NCBI RefSeq assembly: GCF_002886255.1
Contig: NZ_KZ614149.1
Coordinates: 744,001 to 808,000, forward strand
Source of the DNA: Alteribacillus bidgolensis
Lineage (GTDB): Bacteria; Bacillota; Bacilli; Bacillales; Marinococcaceae
Length of the DNA: 64,000 nucleotides
Direction: 5' to 3'
Part shown: in pieces, positions 17,845-26,162 of the stretch
How the letters are laid out: each line of letters opens with the position of its first letter
How positions within the stretch are numbered: position 1 is the stretch's first letter
Position numbers and translations under genes: made by a program
Notes under the pieces: model-generated
The model's input: the letters and a program-made list of their open reading frames with translations, nothing else
Database searches by the model: none
Told to the model about the DNA's origin: nothing

Positions 17845-18416
17845 ATAAACCAATCTTCTTTACGATTAATATTTAGGAAATCTTTTTGATCTTTTGAAAA
17901 AAAGAGAGAATGGACAGTAACAGACTGAATGAGTGGGTACATACTTTTTTTATTATTATTTATCATCTCTTCGATGATAGGCAGACACCGTCTGTGATAC
18001 ATCCCGTGCAGCGGCTGCAGTTTGCTGCCCGTAACGGGAACGAAAGCATCATATGGCTTCTCTGCTTTTTCAGCATGAGATATCACCGTTTTAATAAAAG
18101 AAGAAGAAACAAATGGAGTGTCAGCGGGTAATAGAAATACCCATTCGTTTTTCTTAGCCATATGGTGTAATGCAAAAAAAAGAGCATATAACGGACCTTG
18201 ATGTTTTTTATCTTCTACGAGTATATCAGCTTTTTCATTGTTAAAATAAGGAGCCAGCTGATTATTGGTTGAAATTGATATATCGTCTATCCCGCCAGCT
18301 TTAAAAGCATGAATACTATGTTCATAAAATGAAAGACCTTTGTACTTTTCAAACATTTTTGGTTTTCCATAACGTGAAGATTGTCCTCCAGCAAGTACAA
18401 TACCTGATATATTCAT
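17841..18416 (-). CDS. mobA: Molybdenum cofactor guanylyltransferase MobA
   Basis: A 191-residue cytosolic enzyme that attaches GMP to molybdopterin, making the MGD form used by DMSO-reductase-family enzymes such as NasC-type nitrate reductases and formate dehydrogenases. The nucleotide-binding motif LAGGQSSRYGKPK is at residues 8-20, the metal-binding LPADTPF near 95-101, and the conserved QPLHGMYHRRC near 133-143. Length is normal. It lies on the same strand as fdhD, about 235 bases downstream with a repeat between them. A degenerate relative occurs at 45934 in this window. Confidence 0.93.
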   Translation of the reverse strand: MNISGIVLAGGQSSRYGKPKMFEKYKGLSFYEHSIHAFKAGGIDDISISTNNQLAPYFNNEKADILVEDKKHQGPLYALFFALHHMAKKNEWVFLLPADTPFVSSSFIKTVISHAEKAEKPYDAFVPVTGSKLQPLHGMYHRRCLPIIEEMINNNKKSMYPLIQSVTVHSLFFSKDQKDFLNINRKEDWFI

Positions 18417-18454
18417 TTGCTTGATCCCCTTTAAAAAACTTATACGAACGAAAG

Positions 18455-18487
18455 AAATACCTCTCTGCTTTGTTTAGGGAGGTATTT
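18455..18487. terminator. Hairpin between fdhD and mobA
   Basis: AAATACCTC and GAGGTATTT form a 9-bp stem with a loop of about 15 bases. The flanking T-runs are short on both strands, so termination is possible but not certain. Confidence 0.4.
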
Positions 18488-18493
18488 GTTTTC

Positions 18494-18643
18494 TCACACT
18501 CCGTTTTTGGCAAGCGCAACTGGAATACACTTGCTTACTGGGGGCGGAGGTTCCAGCAAACCGGGGTCTTCATACTGCCCAAATTCCCGCTGGAGTCTCG
18601 TATATTCCAGTTGTGCATCATCCTCAAAACTACCTTTTAGACA
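18494..18643 (-). repeat. Interspersed repeat family B, copy 1
   Basis: Read on the minus strand this stretch begins GACTGTCTAAAAGGTAG, contains GAGACTCCAGCGGGAA and GGGCAGTATGAAGACCCC, and ends GTGTATTCCAGTTGCGCTTG. The same blocks occur at 25901 and 52611. It lies between fdhD and mobA. Repeats of this type are scattered in Bacillaceae genomes; their function is unknown. Confidence 0.75.
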
Positions 18644-18651
18644 GTCCTTTG

Positions 18652-19686
18652 TTATTCAGCTAATGCTTTCATTTTTTCATCTCGTTCCAGTCGCTCTGCT
18701 TCATCTTTTAAATCATATTTTTTTAACAGATGAAATAATTCATTTAACGTACTTTGAGAAGGATGATCAGCTAACAGCGTGTTACAAGATTGATAAACGG
18801 AGGAGGGGAGAAACGGTTTTTGACTTTTAAGCTTTTCGATGACGGATTCTTTTGTGTGGTCAATGCTGCATGAACTCATTGGACACTTCTCCTTTTTCAT
18901 TTTTTTAATTCTAAATTTATGAGAGTAAACATTAAAAGAAGACCCGCGTATAAAACCAACGGCTGTAATGTTTAAGTCTTCAGCTAATTTTATTGCTAAA
19001 TCAGTAGGAGCAGATTTAGATAACACGAGACCAACGCCAATTTTTGAGGCTTTTGTTAATACTTCGGAAGATAATCTGCCGCTGAAAACAAGAATTTTAT
19101 CCTTAATAGCAATATTATGAACGAGGCAGTAACCGTAAAGTTTATCAAGAGCATTGTGTCTTCCAATATCGGCCCGGTCTATAATGATATGGTCAGGAGT
19201 GCAAATGGCTGCATTATGAACTCCGCCTGTTTTCTTAAATACTTGGCTGTTTTGCTGCATTTGTTTCATTAAATGAATACATTGTTCAGCAGTAAGCGAA
19301 GCAGTACTCATAGAGGTTTTGGAAATTACTGCGTCATTTTGAAAATAAAACTGCCGGCTTTTTCCGCAGCAGGAATTTATTACGCGCTTGGAGTAAAACG
19401 ATTGATCTTTAGTGAGCTTTTTGTTTAATTCAACGTACGCAAAGCCTTTATCTTCATCAATTTCAATAGTGGATATTTCGTTTATAAACAAAATGACGCC
19501 TTCTGAAGCAAGAAAGCCAACTACCATTTCTTGATAGTGCTGCGGTGAACAGACCATGGTTGCAAACTCTTCTTTGTTCACAAATATTGTAAGAGGGACT
19601 TCAGAAACGATATCGTCTTCTGCATCCTGAAATTGACCGTCACGGTAGGCAGTAATTGTTTTTTTTACGCTTATACGCTGTTCCAA
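18652..19686 (-). CDS. fdhD: Formate dehydrogenase sulfurtransferase FdhD, with C-terminal extension
   Basis: FdhD passes sulfur from a cysteine desulfurase to the molybdenum cofactor of formate dehydrogenase. Landmarks are SEVPLTIFVN (about residue 28), the NSCCGKSRQF cysteine pair (about 107-116), the GGVHNAAICTPDHIIIDRADIGRHNALDK block (in two parts, about 152-180) and SGRLSSEVLTKASKIGVGLVLSKSAPTDLA in segments. The canonical protein would end near residue 265. Here about 75 extra residues follow, from KKEKCPMSSCSIDH to the end. The tail has two further cysteines and a helical, charged region. No formate dehydrogenase gene is in the window. Confidence 0.93.
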   Translation of the reverse strand: MEQRISVKKTITAYRDGQFQDAEDDIVSEVPLTIFVNKEEFATMVCSPQHYQEMVVGFLASEGVILFINEISTIEIDEDKGFAYVELNKKLTKDQSFYSKRVINSCCGKSRQFYFQNDAVISKTSMSTASLTAEQCIHLMKQMQQNSQVFKKTGGVHNAAICTPDHIIIDRADIGRHNALDKLYGYCLVHNIAIKDKILVFSGRLSSEVLTKASKIGVGLVLSKSAPTDLAIKLAEDLNITAVGFIRGSSFNVYSHKFRIKKMKKEKCPMSSCSIDHTKESVIEKLKSQKPFLPSSVYQSCNTLLADHPSQSTLNELFHLLKKYDLKDEAERLERDEKMKALAE

Positions 19687-19885
19687 CCCTTTCCCTCATT
19701 TCCGCAATGATTAGAAAAACATGGCTAACCTCCAAGTTCTTATAGGTGCTGTCATAGTTTTATTTATACAGCTGACTAATATAATGTTATAAATTCTTAA
19801 TTGAAAGTATAAACATAACTTTTTTGAACTTACAACCCTAAAGCTCCACAGAAGAAAAATTTTAATCTAATATCGTTTAAAATGA

Positions 19886-19914
19886 TTGAAAAGTTATCCA
19901 AAACAGGGTATAGT
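19886..19914 (+). promoter_or_regulatory. SigA-type promoter for a 5' leader RNA
   Basis: TTGAAA, a 17-base spacer and TATAGT point rightward. The predicted transcript starts near 19921 and runs into a terminator at 20037-20098, before any coding sequence. Confidence 0.6.
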
Positions 19915-19920
19915 TTTTTA

Positions 19921-20098
19921 TAGTTCAGAAAACTGTAACAAATAAGATACGAGACAGCGATCCTGTTTTCGGTTTTAACTGTTGCAGATTTGAAAGCGAT
20001 TACTTTGGTTGAAGAGCAGCGTACCTGCTTGATGCTAAAACGTCGTAATTTTATGCAGATAGGTGTGACCTATTTGTTAGAAAATTACGGCGTTTTTT
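19921..20098 (+). ncRNA. Structured leader RNA ending in an intrinsic terminator (unknown class)
   Basis: A roughly 180-base predicted transcript. It contains two short hairpins with the same stem and nearly the same loop, CAGCGATCCTG (19955-19965) and CAGCGTACCTG (20017-20027). It ends in a branched terminator: AAAACGTCGTAATTTT pairs with AAAATTACGGCGTTTT around an inner ATAGGT-GTG-ACCTAT hairpin, then T-run. It precedes a decayed oxalate/formate-type transporter. This architecture suggests attenuation by a ligand or RNA-binding protein, or a small RNA. I do not recognise a known riboswitch class. Confidence 0.5.
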
Positions 20099-20141
20099 GA
20101 TTTATATGAGGAAAAAGTGGTTATACAAAAGGAGTGAAAAC

Positions 20142-20730
20142 ATGAAAGCCAAAAAAACCGCTGGCCCTTGCTTTATCTGTTGGGATACATATCCATCTGC
20201 TCCGTGTAAGCTACGATGGTAGGGATAATGGGATTTTTTAACGGTGCAGGCCGGATAGCATGGGCTTCTATCTCGGAAGGCCCAACGTTATACCGTTTTT
20301 TACGTTTCAAATAGCTGCCTATTATATTTTGCCTGATACCACACAAGCATTGTTGTTTCAGATCCTCTTATTTTTAATTATAACTTGTTACGGAGGCGGG
20401 TTTGCATCCATTCCGGCACACATCGAAGATTTATTTGGCACAAAACATTTAGGAGCTATTCATGGGTATATTTTAACGGCTTGGGCTGCTGCTGGTCTTG
20501 TCGTTCCAAATGTTGCAACCTGGATTCGTGAGACGACAGATAGTTATGCTTTGACTCTATATATATTTGGCGGATTAGTAGTTGCTGCATTCATTATCTC
20601 CCTTTTAGTCCGAATTGATATCAAACAATTGAAACGAGCAGCAAAAAGACACAGTGGCGAGTTGACAATTTACCTGCTTGCTAATACGCTGTTTTTAGTA
20701 AAAAAATATAGGAAAACGAGTTATGTATAG
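20142..20730 (+). pseudogene. Oxalate/formate-antiporter-family MFS transporter, broken
   Basis: Only part of an MFS transporter remains. The ATG at 20142 has AAAGGAGTG upstream but the frame stops after about 26 codons. Fragments in other frames read GFFNGAGRIAWASISE, and then a longer open stretch (20260 on) covers the C-terminal half: GRPNVIPFFTFQIAAYYILP, CYGGGFASIPAHIEDLFGTK, LGAIHGYILTAWAAAGLVVP. These are hallmarks of the oxalate/formate antiporter (OFA) family. The N-terminal six helices are deleted or scrambled. The position near fdhD suggests it once moved formate; that is inference. Confidence 0.85.
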
Positions 20731-20759
20731 GAAAGTAACTTAATCGAAAAGGATTGGCA

Positions 20760-21131
20760 ATGAACATGGACAAACACGAAGCAGAATTCAGCAATTTAGT
20801 TCGTGCTTTTCGGAAAAAACATATGGGAAAAGGCCCAAGTAAAATCAACACTACCTTCTGTAAAAATTGGGCTATTTGTGAATTAGAAGGAAATTTATCT
20901 CCAGTAGAAAAATTTATTGCAAATGCAGATGAAGGAAAACAAATGTTAAGAGAAGCACGGACGGAAATGGTAAAAGAAATGTATCGGCAACATCATCCAG
21001 TAGAAATGGAAGAATATTTACAATGTCATTTTGTTGATCTATTTGTTGATATTGATATAGAAAGAGATTTTGGCATGTCTATTTTTGTGTTCGATGAAAA
21101 TATTGAAGAAAAGTTTTTATCTAAGAAGTAG
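20760..21131 (+). CDS. DUF2294 family protein
   Basis: A 123-residue protein. The segment LVRAFRKKHMGKGPSKINT, then FCKNWAICELEGNLSPVEKF, then MVKEMYRQHHPVEMEEYLQC matches the DUF2294 family as I remember it. DUF2294 proteins are common in Bacillaceae, occasionally near formate or sodium-linked membrane genes, and have no settled function. The ATG at 20760 is chosen because AAAAGGA lies seven bases upstream. No membrane segment is present. Confidence 0.8.
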   Translation: MNMDKHEAEFSNLVRAFRKKHMGKGPSKINTTFCKNWAICELEGNLSPVEKFIANADEGKQMLREARTEMVKEMYRQHHPVEMEEYLQCHFVDLFVDIDIERDFGMSIFVFDENIEEKFLSKK

Positions 21132-21158
21132 GTTGGTACAATGCAGCGATTATGCTAA

Positions 21159-21275
21159 AGACCCCTTAAGGATGAAGTAAATCGGGCCATTACTTTAATG
21201 TTAACCTTTCTAAAAGGGATGGGACAAGAAACCGAAGAGGAGATGGAAAAAGAACATCCAGATCAAAAAGTTTAA
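21159..21275 (+). other. Possible gene fragment, 38 codons without start
   Basis: Between the DUF2294 gene and a terminator, an open stretch reads DEVNRAITLMLTFLKGMGQE followed by TEEEMEKEHPDQKV and a stop. It looks like the tail of a protein, perhaps the lost C-terminus of a duplicated DUF2294-type gene. There is no initiation site, so it is probably a remnant. Confidence 0.35.
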
Positions 21276-21285
21276 ACGATTTTTC

Positions 21286-21328
21286 TAAAAAACTGTGAAC
21301 TCATATTTAATAGTTCGCAGTTTTTTAT
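21286..21328 (+). terminator. Rho-independent terminator
   Basis: AAAAACTGTGAAC pairs with GTTCGCAG across about 12 bases and is followed by six T. It separates the DUF2294 region from the sensor kinase. Confidence 0.8.
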
Positions 21329-21441
21329 TGTCCATACTATTCTCTTGTTTATTTTACTTTTCTAAAAAATGCTACATTTTAAATGGAAAATTTAGTATGA
21401 TTTTTATTAGATGGCTGTTGAGAAGGAAAAGAGGTACATAT

Positions 21442-24400
21442 ATGCTCATGAAGTGGTTTCCATTTATTGTTGTTATAGTTCTATGTAGTCTTTGGCCAGG
21501 GGAACTAGAGGCAGCAGCGGCTGTAGATCTCAAACAAAGTGAACAAAAATATGATCTGCATTCGTCTTTAGAACTACTACAAGATAAAGAAGGGATATGG
21601 TCTGTTGAAGAGGTTTCTTCTGAAGCTTTTTCTGCTTCTTTTACAAAAAATAAAGGAAGTATCCCTAGTTTTGGATACACGTCTTCTGTTTATTGGATTC
21701 GTTTTCAATTGGAAAATAACACGACGGTAGATGATTGGGTATTAGAAATAGCTTATCCGCCTCATGACTCTATTGAACTATATGAAATGGTAAATAATCG
21801 TCCTTTAAAAGCAAGCGAAACAGGTGATTTAAAAGATTTTTACAATAGAGATAAGAACCATCGTCATTTTACTTTTAATCTGAATCCTCCTGAAAATGAA
21901 CCACTTACATATTATTTGCGTTTTGAAAGTGAAGGATCGATGCAGGTGCCTCTGACGCTTTGGTCAGAAGAAGCTTTTGCGAAAAAAAGTCAGATAGAAT
22001 ACTTGATATTAGGATTGTATTACGGAATATGTATTGTCATGATATTATACAATCTGTTTTTGTTTTTTTCGCTGCGGCTGCATAGTTATTTATGGTATGT
22101 TCTATTTATTTTAGCTCTTACGTTCACTCATTTGACTTTAAACGGAGCAGCTTATCAATTTTTATGGCCGGAAAGTCCATGGTGGAACAATCGGGCTATT
22201 GTCTTTTTTATGGCGGCATCAAATGCAATGGCTTTTCTTTTTACCAAAAGTTTTTTAAATACTCCAGTATACACACCTAAGCTAAACCAGATGTTTAAAC
22301 TGTTTGTTCCCTTTCAATTTTTCATTATGGCTTTGTTAATGATTAGTTATAATGCAGCTTTGAATCTTGTGATGTTATGTACCATTGTGCTTGTATTTAT
22401 TGTACTTACCGCAGCAGGATTTATTTGGAGGAAAGGGTACAGCCCTGCTCGTTATTTCTTCTTCGGCTGGATAATCTTTTTAGTTGGAGTATTTCTTTCT
22501 TCGGTAGCAGACGCAGGCTTTATTCCTATTACTTTCTTTACAAAATATGCTTCTCAAATCGGCTCTGCTTTTGAGGTCATTTTGTTTTCTCTGGCTCTTG
22601 CTGATAAGTTTAATGTTTTACGGATGGAAAAAGAAAAAGCAGAAAGACATGCAAAAGAGAGCCAGGAGTTAGCTGTAGAGCAGTTGAAAAAGACCAATCG
22701 GTTAAAAGATGAATTTCTTGCAAATACCTCTCACGAGCTGCGGACGCCATTAAATGGGATTATTGGTATTGCTGAGTCGTTAAGAGATGGTGCAGCTGGT
22801 CAAGTGAATATATCTTTAAAAAATAATCTTAACATAATCATACAAAGCGGAAAACGATTATCCCACTTAGTAAATGACTTGCTTGATTTTTCGAAATTAA
22901 AACATAAAGCCATTGAATTGCAATGGAAACCTGTTCGTTTAAAAGAGGCAACAGACGTAGTCTTTTCCTTATTGGAACCTCTGATGAAAGGTAAACCTAT
23001 CACATTTAATTACAATATAACTACAGATTTACCGTTGGTAAAAGCAGACGAGAACAGGGTGCAGCAAATTTTGCATAACATTATTGGCAATGCTGTTAAA
23101 TTCACCGAAACAGGGTCTATCACTGTTACTGCTGAAAAAGAAAAGGACAGTGTGCTCATAACAGTTCAAGACACAGGAATTGGCATTAAAGGTGAGGACT
23201 TAAATATAATATTTAACGAGTTTGAGCAAGGCAGTGATGAAAACGTAAGACGAAAAAGGGGAACTGGATTAGGTTTAAGTATTACTAAAAAGCTGATAGA
23301 GCTGCATGGTGGAACGATTTCAGTTATGTCAGAACCTAAAAAAGGTACGACTGTCCGCTTCAGCCTTCCTTTGTATGATGGGGCGGTAAATAATGCAGCA
23401 TTTCCACTCGCATATTATGAAAACTATAAAGAGGAAGCGGAAGTAATGGATGATTCCCGTCATCTTTTAACGAAAAAAAGAAATAAAGGAAGTATTTTAA
23501 TTGCGGATGATGAGCCAATCAACTTGCAAGTACTCCAAAATCATTTACGAATGGAAGGCTATGACGTAACGGCAGTAACCAATGGTGAACAAGTGCTGCA
23601 GAAAGCGAAAACACACGTTTTTGATTTAATCATTATTGATGTAATGATGCCCGTTTTATCTGGTTATAAAGTAAGCGAATTGTTAAGAAAAAACTATTCC
23701 TTAACAGAATTACCCATTTTAATTGTAACGGCTAGAAATGAATTAGAAGACATTGTTACGGCATTTCGTTTTGGAGCCAATGATTACTTATCAAAGCCAT
23801 GTTATAAAGAGGAACTGCTGGCACGGGTGCAAACTCTTTTAACGATGCAAAAAGCTATGAAAGATACATTAACTCAAAAAGAAGCATTAAATCAGGCGAA
23901 TAATGAGTTAAAACTTTTAAATCATGAGCTTGAAGAAAGAGTGAAGGAAAGAACGAAAAAACTCGAATTAAAAACCGAAGAACTGCTTAGAATGGAAAAA
24001 TCACGCCGTCATTTATTGTCTAATATATCACATGATTTAGGTACGCCTATGACTTCTTTACAAGGATATATTAAAGCAATGATTGATGAAGTTATTTCTG
24101 TGGATAACAAATATTATTTAGAAATGGTTTATGAAAAAGTATTATTTATTGATCGGTTGATTCGGGATTTGTATGACTTATCGCGATTAGAAGCAAGACA
24201 GGTAAGCTTTCATTGGGAATATATTAATGCATCCACCTTTATTAATCAGTTTTTACCTTCGTTTGAGTCAGATGTAAGATCAGAAAACCTTTCCTTTGTC
24301 ACGCAAAATCTTTTTACTGCGACAAAAGATGGGGAAGCGATCTATGCTGATCTTGACCGTCTTAAGCAAGTTATGACCAATCTCATCTATAATGCTGTAA

Positions 24401-24795
24401 AATATACATCAGACAAAGGAACTATTGTTATTGAAGTGAACGATTCTTCTATGCCTTCCAGACACTTTAGAGATCATGGCAAAGGCAAAGAAGAGACAGC
24501 TTTCACTTTAGAAGAGCCAATTGAAGATCAAAGACACAGCCGCTGTTTAGTTATTGGTGTACACGATACGGGCAGGGGAATAGATCCAGAATCTCTTCCA
24601 TTTATTTTTGATCGCTTTTTTCGTGAAGATTCTTCTAGACCTTCTAGTGATGGCAATATCGGTCTCGGACTTAACATTTGTAAAGAAATTGTTGAGTATC
24701 ATGGAGGCACGATTTGGGCAGAAAGCAAAAAACAGAAAGGAAGTACGTTTTATTTTACCCTTCCTCTTTATCCGTTAATAAAAGAGCGCAGCTAG
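21442..24795 (+). CDS. Hybrid sensor kinase: 7TM-DISM sensor, HisKA-HATPase, REC, HisKA-HATPase
   Basis: A 1117-residue membrane sensor. Order: signal peptide (to about residue 27), extracellular 7TMR-DISMED2 domain (about 30-180), seven membrane helices (about 185-390), coiled coil, first kinase with phospho-accepting H431 in NTSHELRTPLNG, HATPase with NIIGNAVKFTE and GTGLGLSI, receiver with phosphorylation site D733 in IIIDVMMPVLSG, coiled coil, second kinase with H864 in NISHDLGTPMTS, and a second HATPase with NLIYNAVKYTS and GLGLNICKE. I chose the ATG at 21442 (GAGG seven bases upstream); the longer frame overlaps a terminator. An OmpR-type regulator follows 49 bases later. The 7TM-DISM class is thought to sense carbohydrates or other small ligands. 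Confidence 0.92.
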   Translation: MLMKWFPFIVVIVLCSLWPGELEAAAAVDLKQSEQKYDLHSSLELLQDKEGIWSVEEVSSEAFSASFTKNKGSIPSFGYTSSVYWIRFQLENNTTVDDWVLEIAYPPHDSIELYEMVNNRPLKASETGDLKDFYNRDKNHRHFTFNLNPPENEPLTYYLRFESEGSMQVPLTLWSEEAFAKKSQIEYLILGLYYGICIVMILYNLFLFFSLRLHSYLWYVLFILALTFTHLTLNGAAYQFLWPESPWWNNRAIVFFMAASNAMAFLFTKSFLNTPVYTPKLNQMFKLFVPFQFFIMALLMISYNAALNLVMLCTIVLVFIVLTAAGFIWRKGYSPARYFFFGWIIFLVGVFLSSVADAGFIPITFFTKYASQIGSAFEVILFSLALADKFNVLRMEKEKAERHAKESQELAVEQLKKTNRLKDEFLANTSHELRTPLNGIIGIAESLRDGAAGQVNISLKNNLNIIIQSGKRLSHLVNDLLDFSKLKHKAIELQWKPVRLKEATDVVFSLLEPLMKGKPITFNYNITTDLPLVKADENRVQQILHNIIGNAVKFTETGSITVTAEKEKDSVLITVQDTGIGIKGEDLNIIFNEFEQGSDENVRRKRGTGLGLSITKKLIELHGGTISVMSEPKKGTTVRFSLPLYDGAVNNAAFPLAYYENYKEEAEVMDDSRHLLTKKRNKGSILIADDEPINLQVLQNHLRMEGYDVTAVTNGEQVLQKAKTHVFDLIIIDVMMPVLSGYKVSELLRKNYSLTELPILIVTARNELEDIVTAFRFGANDYLSKPCYKEELLARVQTLLTMQKAMKDTLTQKEALNQANNELKLLNHELEERVKERTKKLELKTEELLRMEKSRRHLLSNISHDLGTPMTSLQGYIKAMIDEVISVDNKYYLEMVYEKVLFIDRLIRDLYDLSRLEARQVSFHWEYINASTFINQFLPSFESDVRSENLSFVTQNLFTATKDGEAIYADLDRLKQVMTNLIYNAVKYTSDKGTIVIEVNDSSMPSRHFRDHGKGKEETAFTLEEPIEDQRHSRCLVIGVHDTGRGIDPESLPFIFDRFFREDSSRPSSDGNIGLGLNICKEIVEYHGGTIWAESKKQKGSTFYFTLPLYPLIKERS

Positions 24796-24844
24796 ATTCT
24801 CAACTTTTATATATAGAACTATAGAATATAGGAGGGTTGTTAAA

Positions 24845-25546
24845 ATGGGGAAAGATACGATATTAGTAGTAGAAGATGAAGAAGATATTAGAAATTTAAT
24901 TCAATTATATTTGCAAAAAGATTATACAGTGTTTACTTCAATAAACGGGAAGGATGCGTTAAAGCAGATCAAAAAACAAAAACCAGACTTAGTTCTATTA
25001 GATATCCTCCTTCCCGAGATGAACGGTTTTGAAGTTTGTGAAAAATTGAGAGAAACAGATGAAGAAACACCAGTGTTATTTTTAAGCGCAAAAAGAGAAT
25101 TTGAAGATAAAATCCAAGGTTTAGAGTTAGGAGCAGATGACTATATTACAAAGCCTTTTGATCCTGGGGAGATGCTTGCAAGAGTGAAGGCTCACTTACG
25201 AAGAAGGCATTTGAAAACAAATGTAAAGCCAAAAAGTGAGTCGTCCCGCTATTTGCAATTTGGGGATCTTTCTATTGATATAGAGGGCTATTCTGTATTT
25301 CGAAACGGGGAACTAATTCACTTATTTGCAAAAGAAATGCAGTTATTACTGTTATTAGCAAAAAATCCTCATCAAGTTTTCAGTGTAGAACAATTGTATG
25401 ATAACGTTTGGGGGGCTGATCGGTTCGGAGATTTAAAAACGGTATCAGTGCATATAAGTAAGTTGCGAAAAAAAATAGAAAAAAATCCAGCGAAACCTGA
25501 ATTTATTATTACTGTAAGAGGTTTTGGCTATAAATTTCTGCCATAA
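24845..25546 (+). CDS. OmpR/PhoB-family response regulator
   Basis: A 233-residue two-domain regulator. The receiver has DEED at 11-14, the phosphorylation site D53 in LVLLDILLPEMNG, and the conserved lysine in YITKPF. The winged-helix domain spans about 135-233 (FAKEMQLLLLLAKNPHQVFS, then VSVHISKLRKKIEKNP, then VRGFGYKF). It lies behind the hybrid kinase with AGGAGGGTTG before its ATG and is presumably its output. A direct repeat just downstream (25592-25610) is of the type bound by this family. Confidence 0.94.
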   Translation: MGKDTILVVEDEEDIRNLIQLYLQKDYTVFTSINGKDALKQIKKQKPDLVLLDILLPEMNGFEVCEKLRETDEETPVLFLSAKREFEDKIQGLELGADDYITKPFDPGEMLARVKAHLRRRHLKTNVKPKSESSRYLQFGDLSIDIEGYSVFRNGELIHLFAKEMQLLLLLAKNPHQVFSVEQLYDNVWGADRFGDLKTVSVHISKLRKKIEKNPAKPEFIITVRGFGYKFLP

Positions 25547-25591
25547 TAAATGTAAATAATGAATGTTAATTTTTCTGAATTAATTTTATAA

Positions 25592-25610
25592 TTTTAACCT
25601 CATTTTAACC
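25592..25610 (+). promoter_or_regulatory. Direct repeat, candidate response-regulator site
   Basis: Two copies of TTTTAACC lie 11 bases apart, about one helical turn, as in tandem binding of OmpR/PhoB-type regulators. A possible -10 (TAAAAT, 25625-25630) follows with no good -35, as expected for an activated promoter. The next gene is the SinI-like peptide. Confidence 0.5.
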
Positions 25611-25685
25611 TGCTTCTTTTATCCTAAAATTAGACGTCTTAGAGCAGCCCGCCTTATAGAAGTATATAAATCGGAGGGGATTTTT

Positions 25686-25829
25686 GTGAAGAAAGGAATG
25701 GCAAAAAAGGAGTTAGATAGAGAGTGGGTAGAATTAATTAAAGCAGCAAGGGACTCAGGATTAGAGAAAAAAGAAATTCAATTATTTTTGCAAGAGCAAG
25801 CTCTTCACAAGAAGCGTTATACTATTTAA
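25686..25829 (+). CDS. SinI-like anti-repressor peptide
   Basis: A 47-residue protein. It starts at GTG behind CGGAGGGG, and the sequence KELDREWVELIKAARDSGL then KKEIQLFLQEQAL matches the SinI/SinR dimerisation helix pair (B. subtilis SinI has LDQEWVELMVEAKEA at the same place). SinI binds SinR and lifts repression of biofilm matrix genes. No SinR-type DNA-binding gene is adjacent, so it would act in trans. It is located directly after a two-component system and a candidate regulator site, suggesting signal-driven control of biofilm or motility choice. Confidence 0.82.
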   Translation: MKKGMAKKELDREWVELIKAARDSGLEKKEIQLFLQEQALHKKRYTI

Positions 25830-25872
25830 AGAGCCAGGATATTGAGGGGGAAAAATACTTAATATCAAATGA

Positions 25873-25896
25873 AACAGTCCCTTGGGCTGTTTTTTT
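25873..25896 (+). terminator. Terminator after SinI-like gene
   Basis: AACAGTCCC-TT-GGGCTGTT is followed by a T-run. Confidence 0.8.
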
Positions 25897-25900
25897 GTAA

Positions 25901-26145
25901 GGGGCTGTCTGAAAAGGTTCTTTAGGGTGTGTCGTCATCTAGCAGCTAAAATAAGCGCTGCTCTCCTGCGGGAAATAGGGCAGTTTGAAGACCCCCCAGT
26001 GAAGGGTTTACTCACGAGAAGGCTTAACCGCCGTCCGAAGCCAAGAAGACACTACGAGAACGAGCAAAGAGAGTTGGAAGAGGCCGCATTTGTGCCCTGA
26101 GAGAAAGCAAGTATATTCCAGGTGCGTTTGCCGAAAATTGACTTA
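25901..26145 (+). repeat. Interspersed repeat family B, copy 2
   Basis: The stretch begins GGCTGTCTGAAAAGGTTC and contains GGGAAATAGGGCAGT, then GTGAAGGGTTTACTCACGAG and GTATATTCCAGGTGCGTTTG. It shares long blocks with the copy at 52611 but has about 55 extra bases after the CCGCCGTCC block. No gene is present in this interval (25830-26162). Confidence 0.85.
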
Positions 26146-26162
26146 CACCACAGCTCCTTACG

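Noticed and set aside
18486..18830. Plus-strand 114-codon frame
   Set aside because: It reads across repeat family B and the antisense of fdhD; composition and lack of a start site show it is not a gene.
19921..20098. Known riboswitch classes (Moco, ZTP, preQ1, fluoride, guanidine) for the leader RNA
   Set aside because: None of the conserved cores I remember for these classes is visible.
25882..26100. 72-codon plus-strand frame
   Set aside because: It lies inside repeat family B copy 2 and the preceding terminator.
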